Made by a program: the position numbers and the translations under genes
The notes under the pieces: model-generated
Databases searched by the model: none
What the model saw: the letters and a program-made list of their open reading frames with translations, nothing else
What the model was told of the DNA's origin: nothing
Source of the DNA: Candidatus Aminicenantes bacterium JdFR-78
GTDB taxonomy: Bacteria > Acidobacteriota > Aminicenantia > JdFR-78
Length of the DNA stretch: 37,175 bases
Direction of reading: 5' to 3'
NCBI GenBank assembly: GCA_002010665.1
Contig: MTON01000003.1
Location: 115,991-153,165, forward strand
Part shown: positions 1 through 8,709 of the stretch, one piece after another
How positions within the stretch are numbered: position 1 is the first letter of the stretch
Layout of the letters: each line of letters begins with the position of its first letter

Positions 1-812
1 GCGATGGAACCTCTAATGTATATGCTGGAATGAAATTTAATATTCCAACCTATGGAACTATGGCTCATTCATGGATTGAATCCTTTGATGAAGAAAAAGC
101 AGCTTTTGAAAATTACTTTAAGCTTTTTCCTCATCTTACTGTTCTTCTTGTTGATACTTATGACACAATTAAGGGAATTGAGAAAGCTTTAAAAATAAGC
201 CCAAAAATAAAGGCAATTAGACTTGACAGTGGAAATTTACTTTCGTTAAGTATAAAAGCAAGGGAAATGCTTGATAAAGCTGGTTTTTCTGAGGTTAAAA
301 TTATGGCGAGCGGGAATCTAAATGAATATAAAATTGAAGAATTAGTTAAAAATAAAGCTCCTATTGATAGTTTTGGAGTTGGGACAGAGCTTGTTACCTC
401 TTATGATTTACCAGCAGTTGATCTTATTTATAAATTAGTTCAGGTGGAAAGAAATAATTCAATTCGTTACATTGCAAAATTCAGTCCGAACAAAGAGACT
501 CTTCCAGGAAAAAAACAGGTTTTTCGATTTCTAGATGAAAATGGAAAATATTGTTACGATTTAATTGAATTAAAAGAAAATTCAGAGGAAAAGAAAAATG
601 CAATTCCTCTGCTTGAGAAGATAATAGAAAGGGGAGAACTTGTAAAATCTCTTCCCTCACTGGATCAAATTCAGAAAAATACATTTAATAATTTAGAGTC
701 TTTGCCGAATAAATATAAAAAATTTGAAAATCCTGAGAAATATCCTGTTAAGGTAAGTCCGGAAATTTATAAAATAATTAATAAATTAAAAAGGAGGACT
801 AATGGAAGATAA
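1..812 (+). CDS. pncB: Nicotinate phosphoribosyltransferase, 3' part (5' end outside the window)
   Basis: The reading frame is open from base 3 and encodes about 269 residues of the C-terminal part of NAPRTase, which makes nicotinate mononucleotide from nicotinate and PRPP in the NAD salvage pathway. Visible family motifs are DGTSNVYAG just before the first in-window ATG (base 30), then GTMAHSW, a phosphate-binding RLDSGN segment, IMASGN and DSFGVGTEL. These match the conserved C-terminal half of the barrel in the NAPRTase family. ATG 30 is therefore internal, not the start. The stop at 810-812 overlaps the next gene by 11 bases, so the two are translationally coupled. The C-terminal extension is short. 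Confidence 0.93.
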   Translation, partial: DGTSNVYAGMKFNIPTYGTMAHSWIESFDEEKAAFENYFKLFPHLTVLLVDTYDTIKGIEKALKISPKIKAIRLDSGNLLSLSIKAREMLDKAGFSEVKIMASGNLNEYKIEELVKNKAPIDSFGVGTELVTSYDLPAVDLIYKLVQVERNNSIRYIAKFSPNKETLPGKKQVFRFLDENGKYCYDLIELKENSEEKKNAIPLLEKIIERGELVKSLPSLDQIQKNTFNNLESLPNKYKKFENPEKYPVKVSPEIYKIINKLKRRTNGR

Positions 813-1836
813 AATTAAGGTAATAATTTATGGGCTTGGTGTTATTGGGGGAAACATTGCAAAGGCTATTCTTGAGAAAAAGGGAATAGAGATTACAGGA
901 GTAATTGACATAGATCCTCAGAAAGTTGGGAAGGATATGGGAGAAATACTTGGTTTGCCTGAAAAAACAGGTGTTATTGTTTCTAACAATTCAAAGGAAG
1001 TTTTTGAAAATTCAAGTGCAATCGCAGTTATACATACAACCTCTTCCTATCTTCCCCAAGTTTTTGAGCAGATAAAAGAATGCATTGAAGCAAGGCGTAA
1101 TGTAATTTCTACTTGCGAAGAATTATCCTTCCCATATAAAAGACATACTGAATTAGCTGATAAAATTGACACATTAGCAAGAAATTATGGGGTAACAGTT
1201 GTTGGAACAGGTATAAATCCTGGGTATTTAATGGACACTCTACCTCTTGTGCTAACAGCTCCTTGCCTTGATGTCAAATCTATAAAAGTTACGAGAATGA
1301 TGAATTCCGCTAAGAGGAGAATTCCCTTTCAGAAAAAGGTCGGGACAGGCTTGACTCCAGAAGAATTCAGAAAATGTATTGAAGAAAAGAGAATAACAGG
1401 ACATGTTGGGCTTTTGGAATCGATAAATATGATAGCAAGTGGCCTGGGATGGGAACTTGATGAAACAAAGGAATTACCTCCAGAGCCAGTTATAGCTGAG
1501 AAGGAAATTGAGACACCTTTGTGCAAGGTAGAACCTGGAAAGGTTCTTGGTCTAAAAAGCATAGCTTTTGCAAAGATGAATGGGAAGGAAGTGATAAGCT
1601 TGAATTTTATTGCTCATGCTGGCGTAGAAGAGGAATACGATGAGATAATAATTGAAGGTAACCCAAATATTCATCAAAAGATTTTAGGCGGAGTCCATGG
1701 GGATATTGGAACAGTTGCTGTTACAATTAACACAATTCCAAAAGTAATTAATGCCTCACCTGGACTTTTCACTATGAAGGATCTGCCTGTCCCATCAGCC
1801 ACACCAATGGATATGAGAGTTTATATCAAAAAATAA
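802..1836 (+). CDS. 2,4-diaminopentanoate dehydrogenase-like NAD(P)-dependent oxidoreductase (DapB-type fold)
   Basis: A 344-residue protein with an N-terminal Rossmann domain (GLGVIGG at residues 11-17, acidic VIDIDP end of beta-2) followed by a catalytic region with GTGINPGYLMD and a C-terminal half of the kind found in 2,4-diaminopentanoate dehydrogenase and related dihydrodipicolinate-reductase-like enzymes, ending in a PGLFTMKDLPVP stretch. That enzyme belongs to anaerobic ornithine degradation, but the other pathway genes (ornithine aminomutase, AKP thiolase) are not in view, so the substrate is uncertain. AAGGAGG at 790-796 lies a few bases before the ATG, supporting this start, and the gene overlaps the NAPRTase gene. 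Cytoplasmic. An amino-acid or amine dehydrogenase of another specificity is possible. Confidence 0.72.
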   Translation: MEDKIKVIIYGLGVIGGNIAKAILEKKGIEITGVIDIDPQKVGKDMGEILGLPEKTGVIVSNNSKEVFENSSAIAVIHTTSSYLPQVFEQIKECIEARRNVISTCEELSFPYKRHTELADKIDTLARNYGVTVVGTGINPGYLMDTLPLVLTAPCLDVKSIKVTRMMNSAKRRIPFQKKVGTGLTPEEFRKCIEEKRITGHVGLLESINMIASGLGWELDETKELPPEPVIAEKEIETPLCKVEPGKVLGLKSIAFAKMNGKEVISLNFIAHAGVEEEYDEIIIEGNPNIHQKILGGVHGDIGTVAVTINTIPKVINASPGLFTMKDLPVPSATPMDMRVYIKK

Positions 1837-1843
1837 GAAATAA

Positions 1844-3007
1844 TTGGAAAAAGAATTAATTGAAAATTTTATAAAGATATATGGAAATTATCCAGAAATA
1901 ATTTCTTGCGCACCTGGAAGGATTAATATAATCGGCGAACATACTGATTATACACTTGGATATGTTCTCCCTGCATCTATAAATAAAAATATCTATTTTT
2001 TGGCATCGAAAAGAAAAGATTTGAGGGTTAAAATATTCTCTATTCAATTTAAAGAGGGAGATTCTTTTAAAATAGGAGAAATTGAATCTTTCTCTATAAA
2101 AACATGGAAAAATTATGTCAGGGGAATTTTCAATCTGTTTTTCGAAAGAGATTTTTCTATTTCTGGAGTAAATGGTTTAATATATGGAAACATTCCAATT
2201 GGAGCAGGCTTAAGTTCATCAGCTGCACTTGAAGTGAGCATAATTAATGGTCTAAATGTCCTTTTTGATATGGAATTAGAAAAAATTGAGATAGCATGTG
2301 TGGCTCAAAAGGTTGAACAGGATTTTGCAGGTGTGAGATGTGGTATCATGGACCAGTTTATCTCAGTATTTGGGAAAAAGAGTACAGCAATTTTTCTTGA
2401 TTGTGAGACACTTAGTTTTGAAGAGATTCCATTGAGATTGGATAAATATAACTTATCTATTTTGATCTGCAATACAGGAATAAAAAGAGATTTAGCTGAA
2501 ACCGAGTATAATAAAAGACGTGAAGAAGCAGAGAATGCATTGAATATTTTTAAAAATAAATACGGAATTAAATCCTTCAAAGATGTGAACTCTCAAATAT
2601 TGGAAAATGAGAAATTCATTTTAGGCGATAAATTATATAAGAGGGCAAGACATATCATAAATGAGAATATAAGAGTTAAAAGGGCAGTTAATGCTCTTAA
2701 AAATGACGATTTTCATACCCTTCGAGAACTTATCTTTCAATCTCATAAGAGTCTGAGAGATGATTATGAGGTTAGTTGCCAAGAACTTGACTTTCTTTAT
2801 GAAATAGGACTAAAATTTCAAGGTTGTTATGGCGCACGCCTTATGGGAGCAGGATTTGGAGGCTCTGTAATTATTTTAATTGAGGAAAACAAAATTGAGG
2901 ATTTCAAAAAAGAGGTGTTTAAAGACTTTGAAAAAAAGGGTTTTAAAAAGCCTCATTTTTATAAAGTTTGCATAAGTAAAGGCGCTAATGTTAAGATATT
3001 GAATTAA
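1844..3007 (+). CDS. galK: Galactokinase
   Basis: A 387-residue GHMP-superfamily kinase that phosphorylates galactose at C1 as the first step of the Leloir pathway. The galactokinase signature GRINIIGEHTDYTLG is at residues 25-39, the GHMP ATP-binding loop PIGAGLSSSAALE at 118-130, a CGIMDQF segment carries the catalytic Asp, and a C-terminal GARLMGAGFGGS motif is present. Length is normal for the family. The only plausible start is TTG at 1844, directly after an in-frame TAA; there is no clear Shine-Dalgarno, so expression probably relies on coupling to the gene 7 bases upstream. The symporter gene begins immediately after the stop codon, which fits a galactose uptake and phosphorylation unit. 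Confidence 0.93.
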   Translation: MEKELIENFIKIYGNYPEIISCAPGRINIIGEHTDYTLGYVLPASINKNIYFLASKRKDLRVKIFSIQFKEGDSFKIGEIESFSIKTWKNYVRGIFNLFFERDFSISGVNGLIYGNIPIGAGLSSSAALEVSIINGLNVLFDMELEKIEIACVAQKVEQDFAGVRCGIMDQFISVFGKKSTAIFLDCETLSFEEIPLRLDKYNLSILICNTGIKRDLAETEYNKRREEAENALNIFKNKYGIKSFKDVNSQILENEKFILGDKLYKRARHIINENIRVKRAVNALKNDDFHTLRELIFQSHKSLRDDYEVSCQELDFLYEIGLKFQGCYGARLMGAGFGGSVIILIEENKIEDFKKEVFKDFEKKGFKKPHFYKVCISKGANVKILN

Positions 3008-4528
3008 ATGGGTGGTATTCACGGAATAGATCTATTTATTATTATTTCTTATCTTTTGGCCATTTTGTTTTTTGGAACAATCTTCAGAAAATACATCCGA
3101 ACAACAGAAGATTTTTTTCTCGCAGGCAAAATGCTCCCATGGTGGGTAATAAGTATGTCCATTATTGGAACGAATATAGGAGCCTATGATTATATAGGAG
3201 CAGCTGGAGGAGCTTATCGTTTCGGAATTGCTCAGGCAAATTATGAATGGATAGGAGCTATTCCTGCAATGGTAGTTTCTGCTTTTCTCTTTGTTCCATA
3301 TTACTGGAAAGCGGGTGTATATACGGTGCCCGAGTATTTAGGAAAAAGATATAATGTTTATGTAAGATTAATCGAAGCTATTTTATGGGGTTTATTTCTC
3401 GTCTGCCTTCTTGGTATTTTCTTTTGGGCAAGTGGTATAATGCTCAACACATATCTTGGATGGCCCATAAATGTTGGAATATTAATAACAGCAATAGTGG
3501 TTGGTATTTATACAGTTACTGGTGGATTAACAGCAGTTGCAATTACTGATGTTGTCCAGTTAATGGTCATGTTTGTTGGAGGAATTGCGGTTGCAATACT
3601 TGGATTCTGGCGAGTCGGGGGCTGGAGTGGATTAGTCTCTAAAATAACAGCTACACATCCAGAACATTTCAAACTTTTTCTTCCCCTCGATAATCCGGTT
3701 TATCCATGGCTTGGTATGATTTTTGGTTTAGCCTTTGTGCTTTCGCCTGCTTGGTGGTGTTGTAATCAATCAATAATACAGAGAACCCTTGGAGCCAAGA
3801 GTGAATGGGATGCAAAGGCAGGTATGCTTTTTGCAACTTTTCCAAAGACATTAATCCCCCTTTTGGTAGTTCTTCCAGGATTTTTTGCCCTTGCTCTTGC
3901 AGGAAACTCCTCACAGATTCAAAACCCTGACCAGGCTCTTCCATGGGTGATAAAAAACATTTTACCTCCAGGACTTGCTGGTTTAGTATTTGTTGCATTT
4001 ATAGCTGCTCTCCATTCAAGTGTAGATTCCACTCTAAATTCTGCAGCAACTGTATGGACAAAAGATATTTATCAGAGATTTATTAAAAGGGATGCATCTG
4101 ATAAGCACTATCTGATAGTAGGTCGAATTTTAACCATAGCCTTTGTTATTTGGGGAGTGATATTTGCACCTGTTACTAATAAATTTCCAGGCATTTACGT
4201 TGCAATGCAAAACCTTCTATCGTTTTTTCAGGGACCTACTCTTGCAACTGTTCTTTTAGGAGTATCTTGGAGAAGGGCAACTCAATGGGGAGGATTAGCA
4301 GGACTTGTTGGTGGAGTTGGAATTTCAGCCGTACTTTTTGCTTCAAAAGTAAATTTCCTATATGTTGCATGGTGGTCTTTTGCAGGCTCATTAATTATAA
4401 ATATTATTGTGAGCTTATTTACAAAACCAGAACCTTTGGAGAAAATTCAGGGACTCGTTTATGGATTAGTAATGAAAGATGAAAATATTCAAAATATAAT
4501 CAATAAAAGAGTGAATGGAAATGAATAA
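3008..4528 (+). CDS. Sodium:solute symporter (SSS/SGLT family), probable galactose/sugar importer
   Basis: A 506-residue polytopic inner-membrane protein with about 13-14 hydrophobic segments. The N-terminal half carries SSS-family hallmarks: TEDFFLAGKMLPWWVISMS, then an IGTNIGAYDYIGAAGGAY stretch in the first inverted-repeat helix, a VTGGLTAVAITDVVQ motif, and LHSSVDSTLNSAATVWTKDIY in the helix that carries sodium-site Ser/Thr residues in this family. The start ATG abuts the galK stop, strongly implying one operon and making galactose or a related hexose the best guess for substrate; other sugars or sugar acids are not excluded. Its 3' end overlaps the next small gene by 14 bases. Confidence 0.9.
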   Translation: MGGIHGIDLFIIISYLLAILFFGTIFRKYIRTTEDFFLAGKMLPWWVISMSIIGTNIGAYDYIGAAGGAYRFGIAQANYEWIGAIPAMVVSAFLFVPYYWKAGVYTVPEYLGKRYNVYVRLIEAILWGLFLVCLLGIFFWASGIMLNTYLGWPINVGILITAIVVGIYTVTGGLTAVAITDVVQLMVMFVGGIAVAILGFWRVGGWSGLVSKITATHPEHFKLFLPLDNPVYPWLGMIFGLAFVLSPAWWCCNQSIIQRTLGAKSEWDAKAGMLFATFPKTLIPLLVVLPGFFALALAGNSSQIQNPDQALPWVIKNILPPGLAGLVFVAFIAALHSSVDSTLNSAATVWTKDIYQRFIKRDASDKHYLIVGRILTIAFVIWGVIFAPVTNKFPGIYVAMQNLLSFFQGPTLATVLLGVSWRRATQWGGLAGLVGGVGISAVLFASKVNFLYVAWWSFAGSLIINIIVSLFTKPEPLEKIQGLVYGLVMKDENIQNIINKRVNGNE

Positions 4529-4724
4529 TTTCTGGGCAAATATTCCTCTTTTCTGGGGAAAGATTGTAGCAACTCTTTTCTTCGGAGGCGTGATAATCTG
4601 GGCATGGTTCAGACCAAAGTCCTATATATTTAAGGGTGCTCCTGATAATAAGGTTTGGAGAGATTTAAGAATCTGGGCAACTCTTATATTAATTGTCCAA
4701 ATTATTCTTTATTTAGTTTTTTAA
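4515..4724 (+). CDS. Small two-helix membrane protein overlapping the symporter
   Basis: A 69-residue protein with two hydrophobic segments (about residues 14-32 and 52-69) separated by a polar loop containing FRPK and a WRDLRIWA motif. I do not recognise a named family. It overlaps the end of the symporter gene by 14 bases in another frame, and an in-frame ATG at 4521 is an alternative start two codons in. The tight coupling suggests an accessory subunit of the symporter; small partner proteins are known for some other SSS transporters, but this is not clearly the known DUF4212 type. The lack of any gap on either side and its membrane-like composition argue that it is real. Confidence 0.7.
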   Translation: MEMNNFWANIPLFWGKIVATLFFGGVIIWAWFRPKSYIFKGAPDNKVWRDLRIWATLILIVQIILYLVF

Positions 4725-4928
4725 ATGAAAGAAGATAAACAGAAATTAGAAGTTCTTGAGGTTATTGGACTTTTCTGGATTTTCCTCGGAGCACTGGTTT
4801 TATTTGCAGTAATTTTCCCTCCAACCTTGGTAGGCAAAATCACCAATTTAATTTCAGGTTCCATTTTATTAATTGTAGGAATTTTTGCTTTTGTTAAAGG
4901 CAGGGCAAATAGGAAAAAGAGTCGTTAA
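4725..4928 (+). CDS. Small two-helix membrane protein, unknown function
   Basis: A 67-residue protein whose ATG directly follows the stop of the preceding gene. There are two hydrophobic stretches (about residues 12-30 and 38-58), a charged N-terminus (KEDKQK) and a basic C-terminus (KGRANRKKSR), predicting a hairpin with both ends in the cytoplasm. I do not recognise the family. Its position in an unbroken string of overlapping genes after the galactokinase and symporter genes suggests co-transcription and possibly a role in the same membrane complex. The downstream gene starts 4 bases after the stop. Confidence 0.62.
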   Translation: MKEDKQKLEVLEVIGLFWIFLGALVLFAVIFPPTLVGKITNLISGSILLIVGIFAFVKGRANRKKSR

Positions 4929-4932
4929 AATC

Positions 4933-5463
4933 ATGAAATTTGTAAATCCTTTTATCTCAGGAAAAAAGGCAAAAGAAATATTTTTAAAGAAAAAAAGCAT
5001 TTTTTCCAGAAAAAGAAAAATAGAAAAGATAGAATTAGTCTATATTCCTTATTATCTCTTCAGATTAATGATTTCTCTTCCAGAAGGAAACAAGGAGATT
5101 TATGCTGTGAGTGATGGCATTGAAGGAAGTTTTTCTTACTGGAATGGTGAAAATATGGAATTTTCCACGAGGGGTGAAGGGGCTGTTTTCAATTTCACAA
5201 TAAATTCGCATCAGGCAAAAGAGAAAATAAAGGATGAATATAGAAGCGGTCTTCTTTTTTATAATTTAAAAAAGAGAAAGACTGCTCAGCTTAGTGAAAT
5301 AAAAGAAATAGATAAATTTTATTATCCGTACTGGATAATCTATTTTCGAAAAAAAGATTTATATGATTTCAAAATAATTGATGCTATTTCTGGTGAGATT
5401 CAGGGAATTAGGATGAGAAGAGTTTTTCTCTCTGCATTAAGAAATGAAATGCAAAATATATAA
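4933..5463 (+). CDS. Conserved-looking protein of unknown function
   Basis: A 176-residue soluble-looking protein when started at ATG 4933; a longer reading from 4885 would begin inside the preceding gene and is less likely. The N-terminus is basic (KKAKEIFLKKK, SRKRK). It contains repeated aromatic-rich strands (IPYYLFR near residue 42, YYPYWIIYFRKKD near 138) and ends in a DAISGEIQG-like strand resembling the final strands of PepSY-type domains, but I cannot assign a family. No signal peptide or membrane helix is evident. It lies 4 bases after the small membrane protein gene and 22 bases before the tricorn start, so it may be the last gene of the galK operon. Confidence 0.6.
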   Translation: MKFVNPFISGKKAKEIFLKKKSIFSRKRKIEKIELVYIPYYLFRLMISLPEGNKEIYAVSDGIEGSFSYWNGENMEFSTRGEGAVFNFTINSHQAKEKIKDEYRSGLLFYNLKKRKTAQLSEIKEIDKFYYPYWIIYFRKKDLYDFKIIDAISGEIQGIRMRRVFLSALRNEMQNI

Positions 5464-5485
5464 AAGACTCCCTAAGGAGGGAAAT

Positions 5486-8400
5486 ATGAAAAAGTTAATT
5501 TTATTTATTTGGTTAATGGTTTTTCTTTTATTTCCTCTTTTCGCTTTTCAGGAAACGAAGTTGCTTCGCCAGCCATCAACAAACGGAAAGGAGATCGTTT
5601 TCGTTTATGGAGGAGATTTATGGGTAGTTTCAATAAATGGAGGAACAGCACGTCGATTAACAGCTCATCAAGGAATGGAGACCTCACCCAAATATTCTCC
5701 TGATGGAAGATATATAGCATTTTCGGGTCATTATGATGGGAATGTAGATGTTTATATTATTCCAGCAGAGGGTGGTGCTCCAAAAAGATTAACATATCAT
5801 CCTGAAAGTGATTTAGTCGAAGGGTGGACTCCTGATAGTAAAAGAGTGCTCTTTAGATCAGGTCGTTATAGTTTCAGTCGTTTTAATCGTCTTTTTACAG
5901 TAAATGTTTCAGGAGGATTTCCAAAGCCTTTGCCAATGCCTATGGCTGAAATGGGTGCTTTTTCTCCGGATTCAAAATTTATTGCTTATACCCCTTTAAG
6001 GAATGCATTTGATACCTGGAAAAAATACAGGGGAGGAAGAACAACCCCTATATGGATATTTAATTTATCGGATTACTCCTATAAGGAAATTCCACATGTA
6101 AATGCAAGTGATACTTTTCCTATGTGGATTGACGAAACTGTTTATTTTCTTTCAGATAGAAATGGAACCATGAATCTATTTTCTTACAATTTAAAATCAA
6201 AAAAGGTTATTCAACTTACCCATCATAAAGAGTTTGACATAAAATGGGCATCTGCTGGTGGAGGAATTATTGTTTATGAGTGCGAGGGTAGTATTTATGT
6301 TTTTGATCCAAAGACTAAGAAATCGAGAAAAGTAAGCATTTTCGTTCCAAGCGATTTAATAAATGTTCGTCCCCGCTATATTAAAGTTTCTGGTCAAATT
6401 CAAAATTTTGATCTTTCTCCAACAGGAAAAAGAGCTGTTTTTGAAGCTCATGGAGAAATTTTAACTGTTCCTGCTAAAAAAGGAGACATTCGAAATCTTA
6501 CCCAAAGTCCAGGTGCATGTGACCGCTATCCAGCATGGTCTCCGGATGGTCGATCGATTGCGTATTTATCTGATATTTCAGGAGAATATGAATTATATAT
6601 TATTGACCAGAAAGGGGAGAAAAAGCTTGCGCAAATTAAACTTGGAAAACCCGCCTTTTATTACACTCCTGTTTGGTCTCCTGATGGGAAAAAGATTGCT
6701 TACACAGATAACCATCTGAATCTTTACTATATGGATTTAACAGAGAGAAAACCAATTTTAATTGATACTGATACATACTCTCATCCTGAAAGAGCAATGA
6801 AACCTGTATGGTCACCTGATAGCAAATGGATTGCATATGATAAACGCCTCGATAATCATTTTAGAGCAATTTTTCTCTATTCAGTTGAGACTGAAAAGAA
6901 ATATCAAATTACTGATGGAATGAGTGATGCCACTTATCCAGCTTTTGACCGTAATAACAAATATCTCTATTTTGCTGCAAGCACTGATATTGGACCACGC
7001 AATTGCTGGCTTGACCTTTCCTCTTACAATCAGAGATTTACTCGAAATCTCTATGTAGTGGTTTTAAGAAAGGACTTACCTTCGCCCTTTGCTCCAGAGA
7101 GTGATGAGGAGAAAGGAGTGGAAAAAGAGAAAAAGAAAACAGAAGAGAGAGTTCAATTCCGAATAGATTTAGAAAATATTGACCAGCGAATTTTAGCTCT
7201 GCCCGTACCTGCAGGACAGTATTATAATTTACAAACTGCTACAGAGGGAGTCCTTTTCTATCTTGAATATAATCCTGGAAGTAGAAATTACACTCTTCAT
7301 CGATTTGATATGAAAGAAAGAAAAGCAAAGCCTTTTCTAAAAGGAATAAATGGATATGATATTTCCTCTGATGGTAAAAAATTACTCTATGTAGCAAAGA
7401 AGACATGGGGAATTGTTAATACTTCAGGAAGAGCAAAAATTGGAGACGGAAAGATTAATACAGAGGCAATGGAGGTTAAAATAGATCCTAAAGCAGAATG
7501 GAAGCAGATGTTTATTGAAGCATGGAGAATAAATCGCGATTTCTTTTATGACCCTGGAATGCATGGTGTTAATTGGCCAAAAATGAGAGAAAAATACGAG
7601 AAATTCCTTCCCTTTGTTGCTCACCGAAGTGATTTGACCTTTCTTATAGGAGAAATGATAGGTGAGCTACATGTAGGACATGCCTATGTTGGTGGCGGAG
7701 ACTATCCAAAAGTGGAAAGAATTCCAGGAGGTCTTCTCGGAGCAGATTTTGAGATTGTAAATGATCGTTATCGTATCAAGAAAATTTATAGTGGACTTAA
7801 CTGGAATCCTGATTTGAGAGCTCCCCTTACTGAACCTGGGGTAAATGTAAAAGTTGGGGATTATATATTGAGGGTCAATGGTAAAGAACTTAAAGCTCCA
7901 ACCAATATCTATAGTTTATTTGAAAAGACCGCCGGAAAAATGGTAACTCTAACAGTGAATTCAAAGCCAACAGAGGAGGGAAGCAGAACAGTAACTGTTA
8001 TTCCAATTGCGAGCGAAAGGGCTCTACGTAATAGAGACTGGATTGAAAGCAATCTTAGAAAAGTTCATGAGCTTTCAAATGGAAGAGTTGGGTATGTTTA
8101 TCTACCAAATACAGCTGGTGCAGGATACACTTATTTTAATCGTTATTTCTATGCCCAGCTTGGGAAAGAAGCACTTGTTATAGATGAGAGATTTAATGCA
8201 GGAGGCTATGCAGCGGATTATATTGTTGACATGCTTGATAGACCTCTCCTTAGTTACTGGGCAACAAGAGATGGAAAAGATTTTACTACACCTGTTGCAT
8301 CAATCTTTGGACCAAAAGTTATGATTATTAATGAATATGCAGGTTCTGGAGGAGATGCTCTACCTCTTTATTTCAAAAGACGAAGACTTGGTAAATTAGT

Positions 8401-8683
8401 TGGAAAGAGAACATGGGGAGGACTTATTGGAATTTATGATTATCCTCGATTAATGGATGGCGGATACGTAACAGCTCCAAGAGTTGCTATCTGGAGTCCA
8501 GATGGAAAATGGGAAGTTGAAAATATTGGAGTTTACCCAGATATTGAAGTTGAATATACTCCTGCTGAAGTAATAGCAGGTCATGACCCGCAACTTGAGA
8601 AGGCAGTTGAAATAGTTCTTAAGGAACTTGAGAAAAATCCTCTAAAAAAGCCTAAACGTCCTCCTTATCCGATAAAAAGATAA
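5486..8683 (+). CDS. Tricorn-type protease (S41 family), exported
   Basis: A 1065-residue protein close to the length of Thermoplasma tricorn. The start ATG 5486 is chosen because AAGGAGG (5474-5480) lies 5 bases upstream and it gives a clean signal peptide (MKKLILFIWLMVFLLFPLFA) ending near residue 21; a longer frame from 5444 lacks these. Residues about 30-570 form beta-propellers with repeated SPDG/SPDSK WD40-like blades. These are followed by a helical C1 region containing GELHVGHAY (putative catalytic His about 732), a PDZ-like domain (about 745-840) and an S41 core with NEYAGSGGD (nucleophile Ser about 954) and VENIGVYPDIEVEYTP supplying the conserved Glu. All expected catalytic motifs are present. 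Probably degrades peptides in the periplasm. Transcribed on its own or at the end of the galK operon. Confidence 0.92.
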   Translation: MKKLILFIWLMVFLLFPLFAFQETKLLRQPSTNGKEIVFVYGGDLWVVSINGGTARRLTAHQGMETSPKYSPDGRYIAFSGHYDGNVDVYIIPAEGGAPKRLTYHPESDLVEGWTPDSKRVLFRSGRYSFSRFNRLFTVNVSGGFPKPLPMPMAEMGAFSPDSKFIAYTPLRNAFDTWKKYRGGRTTPIWIFNLSDYSYKEIPHVNASDTFPMWIDETVYFLSDRNGTMNLFSYNLKSKKVIQLTHHKEFDIKWASAGGGIIVYECEGSIYVFDPKTKKSRKVSIFVPSDLINVRPRYIKVSGQIQNFDLSPTGKRAVFEAHGEILTVPAKKGDIRNLTQSPGACDRYPAWSPDGRSIAYLSDISGEYELYIIDQKGEKKLAQIKLGKPAFYYTPVWSPDGKKIAYTDNHLNLYYMDLTERKPILIDTDTYSHPERAMKPVWSPDSKWIAYDKRLDNHFRAIFLYSVETEKKYQITDGMSDATYPAFDRNNKYLYFAASTDIGPRNCWLDLSSYNQRFTRNLYVVVLRKDLPSPFAPESDEEKGVEKEKKKTEERVQFRIDLENIDQRILALPVPAGQYYNLQTATEGVLFYLEYNPGSRNYTLHRFDMKERKAKPFLKGINGYDISSDGKKLLYVAKKTWGIVNTSGRAKIGDGKINTEAMEVKIDPKAEWKQMFIEAWRINRDFFYDPGMHGVNWPKMREKYEKFLPFVAHRSDLTFLIGEMIGELHVGHAYVGGGDYPKVERIPGGLLGADFEIVNDRYRIKKIYSGLNWNPDLRAPLTEPGVNVKVGDYILRVNGKELKAPTNIYSLFEKTAGKMVTLTVNSKPTEEGSRTVTVIPIASERALRNRDWIESNLRKVHELSNGRVGYVYLPNTAGAGYTYFNRYFYAQLGKEALVIDERFNAGGYAADYIVDMLDRPLLSYWATRDGKDFTTPVASIFGPKVMIINEYAGSGGDALPLYFKRRRLGKLVGKRTWGGLIGIYDYPRLMDGGYVTAPRVAIWSPDGKWEVENIGVYPDIEVEYTPAEVIAGHDPQLEKAVEIVLKELEKNPLKKPKRPPYPIKR

Positions 8684-8709
8684 AGTAACTTAAATTTATA
8701 ATTAAATTT

